Shown: in pieces, positions 1 to 5,933 of the stretch | How positions within the stretch are numbered: position 1 is the stretch's first letter | Layout of the letters: the number at the start of each line of letters is the position of its first letter | DNA from: Oscillospiraceae bacterium | Lineage (GTDB): Bacteria; Bacillota; Clostridia; Oscillospirales; CAG-272 | Length of the DNA: 7,096 bases | Assembly: GCA_015065395.1 (NCBI GenBank) | Contig: SVQJ01000091.1 | Location: 1 to 7,096 of the forward strand | Direction of reading: 5' to 3' | Notes under the pieces: generated by a model | Databases searched by the model: none | What the model was told of the DNA's origin: nothing | What the model saw: the letters and a program-made list of their open reading frames with translations, nothing else | Translations under genes and position numbers: made by a program

Positions 1-1
1 C

Positions 2-832
2 GGATGGGTTAAGTATTGCGAGCACTATTTCCCTGAAATGACAGAGAATATCTCTACCTGTAAGTCTCCTCAGCAGATGTTCGGTGCTATCTATAAGGCA
101 TTCTTTGCAAAGAAGATGGGCATCGATCCCAAGGATATCGTATTTGTATCCGCTATTCCTTGTACTGCTAAGAAGTTTGAGGTTGGCCGTGACGGTCAGG
201 CAAATGACGGCCTTGCAAACGTAGATATCGCTGTTACTACAAGAGAGCTCGGCAGACTCATTGAGGCAAGCGGCATCAACTTCAAGGCTATGAAGGATGA
301 GAAGTTTGACAGCCCTGTTGACATCGGCTCCGGTGCAGGCGTTATCTTCGGTGCAACCGGCGGTGTTATGGAGGCAGCTCTCAGAACTGCTGCAGAGGTT
401 ATCCTCGGTACTACTCTCGAAAAGGTTGATTTCGAGGACGTTCGCGGCGTTGAGGGTATTAAGTTTGCTGAGTACAAGCTTGGCGATCTTACCGTTAAGG
501 TTGCAGTTGCATCCGGCACAGCTAATGCTTCCAAGCTCCTCAAGGGCATCCAGTCCGGCGAGTATCAGGCAGACTTTATCGAGATCATGGCTTGTCCCGG
601 CGGCTGTGTAAACGGCGGCGGTCAGCCCATTCAGCCTGCAAGCGTTCGTAACACTATCGACCTTCGCGCTGTTCGTGCAAAGGTTCTTTATGACGCAGAT
701 GCAGCTCTCGAATTGAGAAAGTCCCATGAGAACCCCATCATCAAGATGGTATATGATGAGTTCCTCGGCGAGCCCAACAGCCATGTTGCTCATGAGCTCC
801 TCCACACTCATTATGTGAAGCGCGGTCTTTGA
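2..832 (+). CDS. [FeFe]-hydrogenase catalytic subunit, C-terminal part (5' truncated by window edge)
   Basis: This is the H-cluster domain of an iron-only hydrogenase, which interconverts protons and H2 with electrons from ferredoxin and/or NAD(P)H. The frame is open to the left edge and begins GWVKYCEHYFPEM, the end of the L1 motif (TSCCPGW), so the first ATG at 38 is internal. The visible 276 residues carry motif L2 as IPCTAKKFE (around 153-179) and motif L3 as MACPGGCVNGGGQP (around 587-628), which hold cysteines that bind the H-cluster. The C-terminal small-subunit-like tail ends in HELLHTHYVKRGL. The usual Met of the L2 MPC motif is Ile here. The N-terminal FeS domains are outside the window, so a monomeric ferredoxin hydrogenase cannot be told from the HydA subunit of a bifurcating HydABC complex. 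A terminator follows 22 bases after the stop. Family assignment is very secure. Confidence 0.95.
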   Translation, partial: GWVKYCEHYFPEMTENISTCKSPQQMFGAIYKAFFAKKMGIDPKDIVFVSAIPCTAKKFEVGRDGQANDGLANVDIAVTTRELGRLIEASGINFKAMKDEKFDSPVDIGSGAGVIFGATGGVMEAALRTAAEVILGTTLEKVDFEDVRGVEGIKFAEYKLGDLTVKVAVASGTANASKLLKGIQSGEYQADFIEIMACPGGCVNGGGQPIQPASVRNTIDLRAVRAKVLYDADAALELRKSHENPIIKMVYDEFLGEPNSHVAHELLHTHYVKRGL

Positions 833-854
833 TCATAGATCATAATATCAAAAA

Positions 855-886
855 AAGAAACTGCATCCCGAGGGATGCAGTTTCTT
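855..886 (+). terminator. Intrinsic terminator of the hydrogenase gene
   Basis: A perfect 15-bp inverted repeat (855-869 with 872-886, AAGAAACTGCATCCC and its complement) with a 2-base centre lies 22 bases after the hydrogenase stop. An A-tract (851-856) precedes it and a T-rich end (TTTCTT) forms its right arm. The uridine tract is short and interrupted, so termination is an inference from the strong stem and its position. The A-tract on the left means it could also work on the minus strand. Confidence 0.8.
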
Positions 887-895
887 CAGCTTCTT

Positions 896-914
896 CGTCA
901 AATTAAGTTTGACG
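896..914. other. Small hairpin between terminator and repeat copy A
   Basis: CGTCAAA (896-902) and TTTGACG (908-914) form a 7-bp stem around a TTAAG loop. There is no T-tract and no matching sequence upstream of copy B, so it does not seem to belong to the repeat. No function is evident. Confidence 0.35.
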
Positions 915-935
915 GAGAGATAAAAGGTGTTTTCT

Positions 936-1192
936 CGTTCTTTCCTTGAAAGGAAAGAACCAAAGGAACTTTAAGAAGACAACGATAGCTAAAAGGTAAA
1001 AAGGCCCCAAAAAGAAGGCGGAACGAAAAAATGAACGAGCTCATTTCTTTTCATTCCGCCTTCTTTTTAGGCCTGGGCACCAGCGGTGCCTAAGCCAAAG
1101 CAGTGCACTGCTTTGGCGACGCCTTTTGCCTTGCAATTCTTCGTAAAACCCATGCTTAAAGTTTTTTGCCAAGCTTTTTTCAAAAAGCGACC
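936..1192 (+). repeat. Structured interspersed repeat, copy A
   Basis: This 257-bp non-coding element matches 4428-4682 in the same orientation, at roughly 85% identity by eye. The first 59 bases (936-994) are identical. It is a string of hairpins: (i) 937-960, 11-bp arms GTTCTTTCCTT/AAGGAAAGAAC; (ii) about 1003-1073, long arms built on AAAAAGAAGGCGG/CCGCCTTCTTTTT with a few mismatches; (iii) 1076-1090, GGCACC/GGTGCC; (iv) 1094-1117, a perfect 24-bp palindrome GCCAAAGCAGTG/CACTGCTTTGGC; (v) 1173-1188, GCTTTTT/AAAAAGC. No ORF in it looks real, and no transposase or clear target duplication flanks it. It could be a MITE-like mobile repeat, an RNA element or a 3'-end processing/termination module. 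I do not recognise a named family. Confidence 0.85.
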
Positions 1193-1249
1193 GTTTTTCC
1201 TTTATAAATCGTAATTCGATAATTATTAACCGAATGTTACAAAAATATG

Positions 1250-1278
1250 TTGATTTGTGTCGATAAATGTGATATAAT
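1250..1278 (+). promoter_or_regulatory. Sigma-A type promoter of the yidD-family operon
   Basis: TTGATT (1250-1255), a 17-base spacer and TATAAT (1273-1278) make a near-consensus promoter. A TG one base before the -10 (1270-1271) gives it an extended -10. Transcription would start near 1285. This lies inside the longest open frame of the next gene (ATG at 1247), so that ATG cannot be the start on this transcript. Confidence 0.75.
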
Positions 1279-1369
1279 TGTTAAAACATTTCTTTTAATA
1301 GATTTCATTGGTGGTTTTGTGGAAGAAAACAGATATGATACAACGGTGAGTGCGTCAAAGGAAGAGAGT

Positions 1370-1807
1370 ATGCTGCGCGCCTTGGCGATCTTCGAGGAGG
1401 AAAAAGCACGTATCGAGGAGGAGAACAGGATCGTTCGTCCGGTCGTTCACACCAAAAGGATCCTTTTGTCAAAGCTTTTGCGCTTGCTGGTTCTTGTTCT
1501 TCTTGGGTTTGTTCCTTTTTGGCTTCACTCTTTTTTTGGGTTTTTCATGCTGTACGGCTGGCTTTGCTGTGCAGTAGCAATGATCCTCTTTATTGCACCC
1601 TTTGCCAAAAAGGCACTTATTGATTGGGTGCTCCTTTATCAGAGGTATGCTCCCGAGAGAGTACGCGCTTCCTGCGTTTTCACTCCCACCTGCTCGGAAT
1701 ATATGATCCTTGCCGTGAACAAATACGGCACGTTAAAAGGCTTTTTTAAGGGCGTTTCCCGTCTTTGCAGATGCCACCAGCCCAATGGCGGTATAGACAA
1801 TCCCTGA
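1370..1807 (+). CDS. YidD-family membrane protein insertion factor with N-terminal membrane extension
   Basis: The C-terminal ~65 residues match YidD (PF01809), a small membrane-associated protein linked to YidC-dependent membrane protein insertion. In the 145-residue form, LLYQRYAPERVRASCVFTPTCSEY is followed by a YG-LKG helix and RLCRCHQPNGGIDNP, with cysteines at 102, 108, 133 and 135. The family is usually about 70-90 residues. This one adds an acidic, charged head (1-20) and two probable membrane helices (about 31-52 and 55-78). The HPxHPGGYDP tail is two residues short (HQPNGGIDNP). Start choice: ATG 1370 has AAAGGA (1357-1362) seven bases upstream. A GTG at 1319 behind GGTGG would add 17 residues (MEENRYDTTVSASKEES) and is a real alternative. 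ATG 1247 precedes the promoter. The gene is not beside rnpA or yidC, and the next gene begins 21 bases later. Confidence 0.85.
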   Translation: MLRALAIFEEEKARIEEENRIVRPVVHTKRILLSKLLRLLVLVLLGFVPFWLHSFFGFFMLYGWLCCAVAMILFIAPFAKKALIDWVLLYQRYAPERVRASCVFTPTCSEYMILAVNKYGTLKGFFKGVSRLCRCHQPNGGIDNP

Positions 1808-1828
1808 ATCGGAAGGTAAGGTATAAAT

Positions 1829-2560
1829 ATGGCTATTCAACCTGCTATATGCTCTCAGTGCGGCGGCAGTATCAAGGTAGATGACGTTGATCTCAACGGA
1901 TTTTGCAGATGCGAATTCTGCAATACTCCTCTGAAGGTGATCGATGTTATCACGATCGACGGACTGCCTACCGTGAAATCTCTTCTCACAAATGCAGATA
2001 TGCTCGTCAGCGACGGCAATCTGGAATCTGCCGTTAAAACCTATAAGGAAGTACTTGCAATAAAGCCTAATTGCCATGAGGCGTGGTGGGGACTTTATGT
2101 TTGCAACAGAGCCTTTGACCGTTACTATAATTATCAGGATAAATACGGTAACAGCGGCCCTCTTACAAAGGCAAGTATAATGGCGTCCACCATCGATAAA
2201 TATGCAAACCGCGCCATTGAATATGCACCTGCAGGTAAAAAAGAGCAGTATATGGCTCAGATCGCACCGGAGCTTGATTTTATAAGGAGCGTTCAGAGCG
2301 GTGCCCAGGATAGGAAAGTGGGAGGCAGCAGCGGATGCTATATAGCAACCGCGGTTTACGGAAGCTATACCTGCAGAGAGGTATTTACTTTGCGCCGATA
2401 TCGGGATGATTATCTTTCAAAGCATCTTTTGGGAAGGGCGTTTATTCGTGTCTATTATGCAATAAGTCCCACTCTTGCCAAAAGGATCCGCCCGGATTCA
2501 CGCTTGGGTAAGAGTATTCGCAAATATCTTGATAAGAAGGTTGATCGTTTATCCATGTGA
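1829..2560 (+). CDS. Zinc-ribbon / TPR-like / CFI-box C-terminal domain protein
   Basis: This 243-residue cytosolic protein has three parts. Residues 8-31 form a zinc ribbon (C8-x2-C11 and C28-x2-C31, plus an extra C26). Residues about 52-92 look like a TPR hairpin (NADMLVSDGNLESAVKTYKE, then LAIKPNCHEAWWGLY). Residues about 168-220 match the CFI-box C-terminal domain: CYIATAVYGS, then EVFTLRRYRDDYL, GRAFIRVYYAISPTLAKRI. Here the box reads CYI rather than CFI. After it comes a basic tail (KSIRKYLDKKVDR). The role of the CFI-box is not established as far as I know. The Cys-rich start and the TPR suggest an adaptor or scaffold, which is inference. The start has TAAGG (1817-1821) seven bases upstream. 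It lies 21 bases after the YidD-family stop, so co-transcription is likely. Confidence 0.85.
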   Translation: MAIQPAICSQCGGSIKVDDVDLNGFCRCEFCNTPLKVIDVITIDGLPTVKSLLTNADMLVSDGNLESAVKTYKEVLAIKPNCHEAWWGLYVCNRAFDRYYNYQDKYGNSGPLTKASIMASTIDKYANRAIEYAPAGKKEQYMAQIAPELDFIRSVQSGAQDRKVGGSSGCYIATAVYGSYTCREVFTLRRYRDDYLSKHLLGRAFIRVYYAISPTLAKRIRPDSRLGKSIRKYLDKKVDRLSM

Positions 2561-2622
2561 ATGATGAGACGGTAGACTGTCATTTGCATATAAAATTCAA
2601 ATTAAATATATGGAGGACTATT

Positions 2623-2862
2623 ATGGTTCAGTACAAAACAGTTGCAGGCCCCGTTGGTCTCACTATCGCAAAAAGAGAGAGCTATGCAGATGCAGTAAAG
2701 CAGTATGCAGCGATCATTGACAGAGAGGCTGTAGGCGGCTGGAAGCTCGACTGCATTCAGCAGATCCCCGTAACAAAGAAGGCAGGCTGCATCGCGTCCC
2801 TTTTCGGAGCAAGCGATGTTACCGTGTATTTCAATATGCTCGTATTCTGCAAGGAAGACTGA
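2623..2862 (+). CDS. Small protein resembling DUF4177
   Basis: This 79-residue soluble protein begins MVQYKTVAGPVGLTI. The start is ATG 2623 because a full GGAGG (2612-2616) sits six bases before it; a longer frame from GTG 2557 has no such site. The pattern is a YK-V opening strand, a helix (about 20-36), EAVGGWKLDCIQQIPV (35-50), and a closing strand VTVYFNMLVFCKED. It resembles small DUF4177-type proteins, in which a helix leads to GW-L and a final aromatic strand. That resemblance is from memory and moderate. The insert TKKAGCIASLFGAS (51-64) is unlike the short forms I know. No catalytic motif is visible. It follows the CFI-box gene by 62 bases and is closed by a terminator, so it is probably the last gene of that operon. 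Confidence 0.8.
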   Translation: MVQYKTVAGPVGLTIAKRESYADAVKQYAAIIDREAVGGWKLDCIQQIPVTKKAGCIASLFGASDVTVYFNMLVFCKED

Positions 2863-2884
2863 TTTATCTATCTTTCGTTCCATC

Positions 2885-2924
2885 AAAAAAGCTGACCGGA
2901 ACTACCGAACGGTCAGCTTTTTTT
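2885..2924 (+). terminator. Intrinsic terminator of the yidD-family/CFI-box operon
   Basis: AGCTGACCG (2890-2898) pairs perfectly with CGGTCAGCT (2910-2918) around an 11-base loop. The stem is followed by a run of seven T (2918-2924) and preceded by six A (2885-2890). It lies 22 bases after the stop of the 79-residue protein gene and separates that operon from the transporter promoter. Confidence 0.9.
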
Positions 2925-2944
2925 CGCATACTTTTTCTTTTTTC

Positions 2945-2973
2945 TTGACGGAGGACAGATTTTTTGGTAAAAT
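2945..2973 (+). promoter_or_regulatory. Sigma-A type promoter of the NSS symporter gene
   Basis: TTGACG (2945-2950) and TAAAAT (2968-2973) are separated by exactly 17 bases. The start of transcription would be near 2980, giving a leader of under 30 bases before ATG 3007. That leaves no room for a riboswitch. Confidence 0.8.
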
Positions 2974-3006
2974 ACTTTCGTTATTTATAAACAAATGGAG
3001 AAAATC

Positions 3007-4404
3007 ATGCAAAGAGAAAGACTCGGAAGCCGTCTCGGCTTCATATTGCTCAGCGCCGGATGCGCTATCGGTGTGGGAAATGTTTGGAAATTCCCCTGGA
3101 TGGCAGGTCAGTACGGCGGTGGAGCATTTGTATTTATTTATCTTATTTTCCTTGTCGTTCTGGGACTTCCTGTTATGGTAATGGAATTTTCCCTGGGCCG
3201 CGCAAGTCAGCAGAGCCCTGTAAAGCTTTATCAAAAGCTTGAAAGGCCCGGTCAGAAATGGCACATCCACGGATATGTCGCTTTGGCGGCAAACGTGATC
3301 CTCATGATGTTCTATACGTCTGTAACAGGCTGGATACTTCATTATTTCGTGAGTTTTGCTAAGGGAAATATGACAGGTATCACCGATGATGCTGCGGCTG
3401 CCCATTTCGGCAATATGCTGGGCGATCCCATTATAATGGTCGGATTTATGGCTGTCGTTGTGGTACTGGGTTCACTTATTCTTTGCTTTGGCCTGCAAAA
3501 GGGCGTTGAGCGTATCACAAAGATCATGATGATAGCGCTTTTGATCCTTATGATAGTCCTATGCATAAACAGTTTTACTCTTGACGGAGCTAAAGAAGGC
3601 CTCAGCTTCTATCTGAAGCCCGATTTCTCAAAGGTTGACGGAAGCGTTGTGGTTGGTGCAATGAATCAGGCGTTCTTCACTCTCAGCCTTGGTATAGGCT
3701 CAATGGCTATTTTCGGAAGCTATCTTGGTAAGGAACGCTCCCTTATGGGCGAATCTGTCAATATCCTTGTTCTTGATACCTTTGTAGCAATTATGGCGGG
3801 TCTGATAATTTTTCCCGCATCATTCACATATAATGTGGATACCTCGACTGCAGGCCCCTCCTTGCTCTTCGTTTCCATGTCCAAGGTGTTCAATAATATG
3901 CCCGGCGGAAGAATATGGGGAACTCTTTTCTTCCTCTTCATGGTGTTTGCGGCAATGTCCACTATCATTGCTGTGTTTGAAAACATCATGGCCTGTGTGA
4001 GAGAGCTGACCGGATGGGATAGAGTCAAGACCAGTATCGTCTGCGGCGGTGCCATACTTGTTCTCAGCATTCCGTGCGCTATCGGATATAATCTTTGGGC
4101 AGATTTCCATCCCTTCGCATCAGACAGTGCCGTGCTTGATTTAGAGGACTTTGTTGTGTCTAACTGCTGCCTTCCCATCGGATCCCTTTGCTACGTTCTT
4201 TTCTGCGTCAGCAAAAAAGGCTGGGGGTTTGATAATTTCCTTGAGGAAGCAAATGCAGGTAAGGGTATGAAGGTGCAAAAATGGATGCGTCCCTATATGA
4301 CCTACGTTCTCCCTTTGATAATCTTTGCTTTGTTCCTTATTGGAATTCTTACTTTCAAATTTGATGATAATTTCACTGTACTTTCGTGGATAAAGAGCCT
4401 GTAA
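3007..4404 (+). CDS. Sodium-dependent symporter, NSS/SNF family
   Basis: This is a 465-residue LeuT-fold inner-membrane transporter that couples substrate uptake, usually an amino acid or related amine, to sodium. Helix 1 carries the unwound NSS signature GCAIGVGNVWKFPW (18-31), followed by GQYGGGAFVFIYL. Helix 6 reads QAFFTLSLGIGSMAIFGSYL (221-240). Helix 8 has FAAMSTIIAVFEN (314-326), where sodium-site Ser/Thr are expected, and helix 10 starts near EDFVVSNCCLP (380-390). About 11 helices are visible, and the length is closer to short bacterial members (Tyt1-like) than to LeuT (about 510). Substrate cannot be read off. The position of LeuT gate residue Arg30 is Lys28 here. Start: GGAG (2997-3000) lies six bases before ATG 3007, while ATG 2995 has no ribosome site. 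The gene is monocistronic with its own promoter, and repeat copy B begins 24 bases after the stop. Confidence 0.93.
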   Translation: MQRERLGSRLGFILLSAGCAIGVGNVWKFPWMAGQYGGGAFVFIYLIFLVVLGLPVMVMEFSLGRASQQSPVKLYQKLERPGQKWHIHGYVALAANVILMMFYTSVTGWILHYFVSFAKGNMTGITDDAAAAHFGNMLGDPIIMVGFMAVVVVLGSLILCFGLQKGVERITKIMMIALLILMIVLCINSFTLDGAKEGLSFYLKPDFSKVDGSVVVGAMNQAFFTLSLGIGSMAIFGSYLGKERSLMGESVNILVLDTFVAIMAGLIIFPASFTYNVDTSTAGPSLLFVSMSKVFNNMPGGRIWGTLFFLFMVFAAMSTIIAVFENIMACVRELTGWDRVKTSIVCGGAILVLSIPCAIGYNLWADFHPFASDSAVLDLEDFVVSNCCLPIGSLCYVLFCVSKKGWGFDNFLEEANAGKGMKVQKWMRPYMTYVLPLIIFALFLIGILTFKFDDNFTVLSWIKSL

Positions 4405-4427
4405 AAACCACTTTTAAGAGATTTTTC

Positions 4428-4682
4428 CGTTCTTTCCTTGAAAGGAAAGAACCAAAGGAACTTTAAGAAGACAACGATAGCTAAAATGCAAAAAGGCCCT
4501 AAAAAGAAGGCGGGACGAAAAATGAGCTTGCTCATTTTTCGTCCCGCCTTCTTTTTAGGTTAGGGCACCTTGGGTGCACAAGCCAAAGCAGTGTTCTGCT
4601 TTGGCGACTCCTTTTGCCTTGCAATATTCAGCGAAACCCTTATGTAAAGTTTTTTGCCAAGCTTTTTTTCAAAAAAGCGACC
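4428..4682 (+). repeat. Structured interspersed repeat, copy B
   Basis: This 255-bp element is the second copy of 936-1192, in the same orientation, filling the gap between the convergent symporter and metK genes. Its hairpins are: (i) 4429-4452, identical to copy A; (ii) 4498-4559, a perfect 30-bp inverted repeat with a TT centre; (iii) 4565-4577, GCACC/GGTGC; (iv) 4582-4605, 10-bp arms GCCAAAGCAG/CTGCTTTGGC with a TGTT loop; (v) 4661-4678, GCTTTTTT/AAAAAAGC, one pair longer than in A. Several differences from A keep pairing. No coding frame in it is convincing. Together with copy A it points to a dispersed family in this genome. Confidence 0.85.
4498..4559. terminator. 30-bp hairpin in repeat copy B, possible bidirectional terminator
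   Basis: Arms 4498-4527 and 4530-4559 are perfect complements around TT. The core is GC-rich (GGCGGGACG/CGTCCCGCC), with A5 at the left foot and T5 at the right foot. The symporter gene has no other clear terminator before this point. Termination in either direction is therefore plausible, but the T-tract is inside the stem rather than after it, so this is inference. Confidence 0.5.
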
Positions 4683-4701
4683 TGTTCTTTCGTCACTAAA
4701 C

Positions 4702-4743
4702 AAAAAAACCGGCAAAAGCTTGAAGTGCTCTTGCCGTTTTTTT
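4702..4743 (-). terminator. Intrinsic terminator of metK
   Basis: CGGCAAAAGC (4710-4719) pairs with GCTCTTGCCG (4727-4736) with one mismatch and a 7-base loop. It is flanked by seven A (4702-4708) and seven T (4737-4743). It lies 20 bases past the metK stop on the minus strand, where the A-run becomes the uridine tract. It could also stop plus-strand transcripts leaving the symporter and repeat. Confidence 0.88.
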
Positions 4744-4763
4744 GGTATGATCCGACTTTGATA

Positions 4764-5933
4764 TTAAACTGCGGATTTCAAAATATCAGCGATATCCGTC
4801 TTTTCCCAAGGAGCGTTCAGATCCTCGCGGCCCATGTGTCCGTAAGCTGCAAGGTCGGCGTAGATGGGGCGGCGAAGGCCGAATCTTTCGATGATCGCGG
4901 CGGGGCGCATATCAACGCAGGCGGAGAGGATATCGGAAAGCTTTTCCTCGCTGACCGTTCCTGTTCCGAAGGTGTCGACCATAACGGAAACTGGCTTTGC
5001 AACGCCGATGGCGTATGCAAGCTGGATCTCGCATTTTTTTGCAAGACCTGCGGCAACAACGTTCTTTGCCAGATATCTTGTCATGTAAGCGGCGCTGCGG
5101 TCAACCTTTGTTGGATCTTTTCCGGAAAAGGCACCGCCGCCGTGGCGGGAATAACCGCCGTAGGTGTCAACGATGATCTTTCTTCCGGTGAGGCCGGTAT
5201 CTCCTGCGGGGCCGCCGATAACGAATCTGCCCGTGGGATTTATATGGAGAATGGTGTTTTCGTCCATCATATAGCCTGCGATGGGCTTGATAACATGCTC
5301 TGCGATGTCCTTACGGATAGTCTCAAGGCTAACTTCGGGATCATGCTGAGTGGAAACTACTACAGTATCAACGCGAAGGGGCTTGTCGTCCTCGTATTCA
5401 ATGGTTACCTGTGTTTTTCCGTCGGGGCGGAGATAGGGAAGGGTGCCGTTCTTTCTCACCTCTGTGAGAAGCATTGCCATTTTATGTGCCAGGGAAATGG
5501 GAAGGGGCATAAGCTCGGGAGTTTCATCGCATGCAAAGCCGAACATCATTCCCTGGTCGCCGGCGCCGGTATCGCCCTCTTCGGCATCACCTGCCTTGGA
5601 TTCTGCGGAATTATCAACGCCAAGAGCAATATCTGCTGACTGCTCGTGGATCGAGGAAATAACGCCGCAGGTATCGCAGTCAAAGCCGTATTTTGCACGG
5701 TCGTATCCGATCTTGCGTACTGCCTCTCGGGCAATGGTGGGAATATCCACGTATGCGCTTGTTGTGATCTCGCCCATAACGTTTATAAGGCCGGTGGTTA
5801 CAAAGGTCTCGCAGGCAACGCGGGCGTTGGGATCCTTTTCGATTATAGCATCAAGGATGGAATCGGAGATCTTATCGGAAATTTTATCGGGATGTCCCTC
5901 TGTGACAGATTCTGATGTGAACAGTTTTCTCAT
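4764..5933 (-). CDS. metK: S-adenosylmethionine synthetase
   Basis: MetK makes S-adenosylmethionine, the main cellular methyl donor, from methionine and ATP, releasing phosphate and pyrophosphate in the cytoplasm. The 389-residue product is of normal length (E. coli 384). It holds the N-terminal TSESVTEGHPDKISD signature (6-20) with His14, Asp16 and Lys17. The family hexapeptide GAGDQG is at 123-128, and the glycine-rich phosphate loop GGGAFSGKDPTKVDRSA at 265-281. All three subdomains are complete, ending in HMGREDLNAPWEKTD. The start ATG overlaps the stop of the upstream gene as ATGA (5930-5933). The nearest ribosome-like site, AAAGG (5946-5950), is about 12 bases away, so translational coupling is likely. 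The operon promoter is outside the window, so any SAM-responsive leader would not be visible. Confidence 0.98.
   Translation of the reverse strand: MRKLFTSESVTEGHPDKISDKISDSILDAIIEKDPNARVACETFVTTGLINVMGEITTSAYVDIPTIAREAVRKIGYDRAKYGFDCDTCGVISSIHEQSADIALGVDNSAESKAGDAEEGDTGAGDQGMMFGFACDETPELMPLPISLAHKMAMLLTEVRKNGTLPYLRPDGKTQVTIEYEDDKPLRVDTVVVSTQHDPEVSLETIRKDIAEHVIKPIAGYMMDENTILHINPTGRFVIGGPAGDTGLTGRKIIVDTYGGYSRHGGGAFSGKDPTKVDRSAAYMTRYLAKNVVAAGLAKKCEIQLAYAIGVAKPVSVMVDTFGTGTVSEEKLSDILSACVDMRPAAIIERFGLRRPIYADLAAYGHMGREDLNAPWEKTDIADILKSAV

Noticed and set aside
925..1200. Target-site duplication or terminal inverted repeats around repeat copy A
   Set aside because: The flanks of copies A and B (for example GTGTTTTCT and GTTTTTCC around A) do not give a convincing direct duplication, and the element ends are not inverted repeats of each other, so a transposon call is not supported.
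2584..2612. Possible internal promoter before the small protein gene
   Set aside because: The AT-rich run offers TATAAA at 2589-2594 but no acceptable -35 at the right distance, and TTGCAT with TATATG would start transcription almost on the start codon.
2557..2622. N-terminal extension of the small DUF4177-like protein from GTG 2557
   Set aside because: GTG 2557 has no ribosome site and the added residues look non-coding, while ATG 2623 has GGAGG at ideal spacing.
3720..4178. 152-residue minus-strand frame inside the symporter gene
   Set aside because: It is the antisense shadow of a clearly conserved transporter.
4302..4535. 77-residue minus-strand frame across the end of the symporter and repeat B
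   Set aside because: Much of it is encoded by the hairpin repeat, and the rest is antisense to the symporter. Repeats of this kind readily give false small proteins.
4614..5639. 341-residue plus-strand open frame across metK
   Set aside because: It lies opposite metK, which is certain from its motifs. Its first part runs through repeat copy B and its product shows no family pattern.
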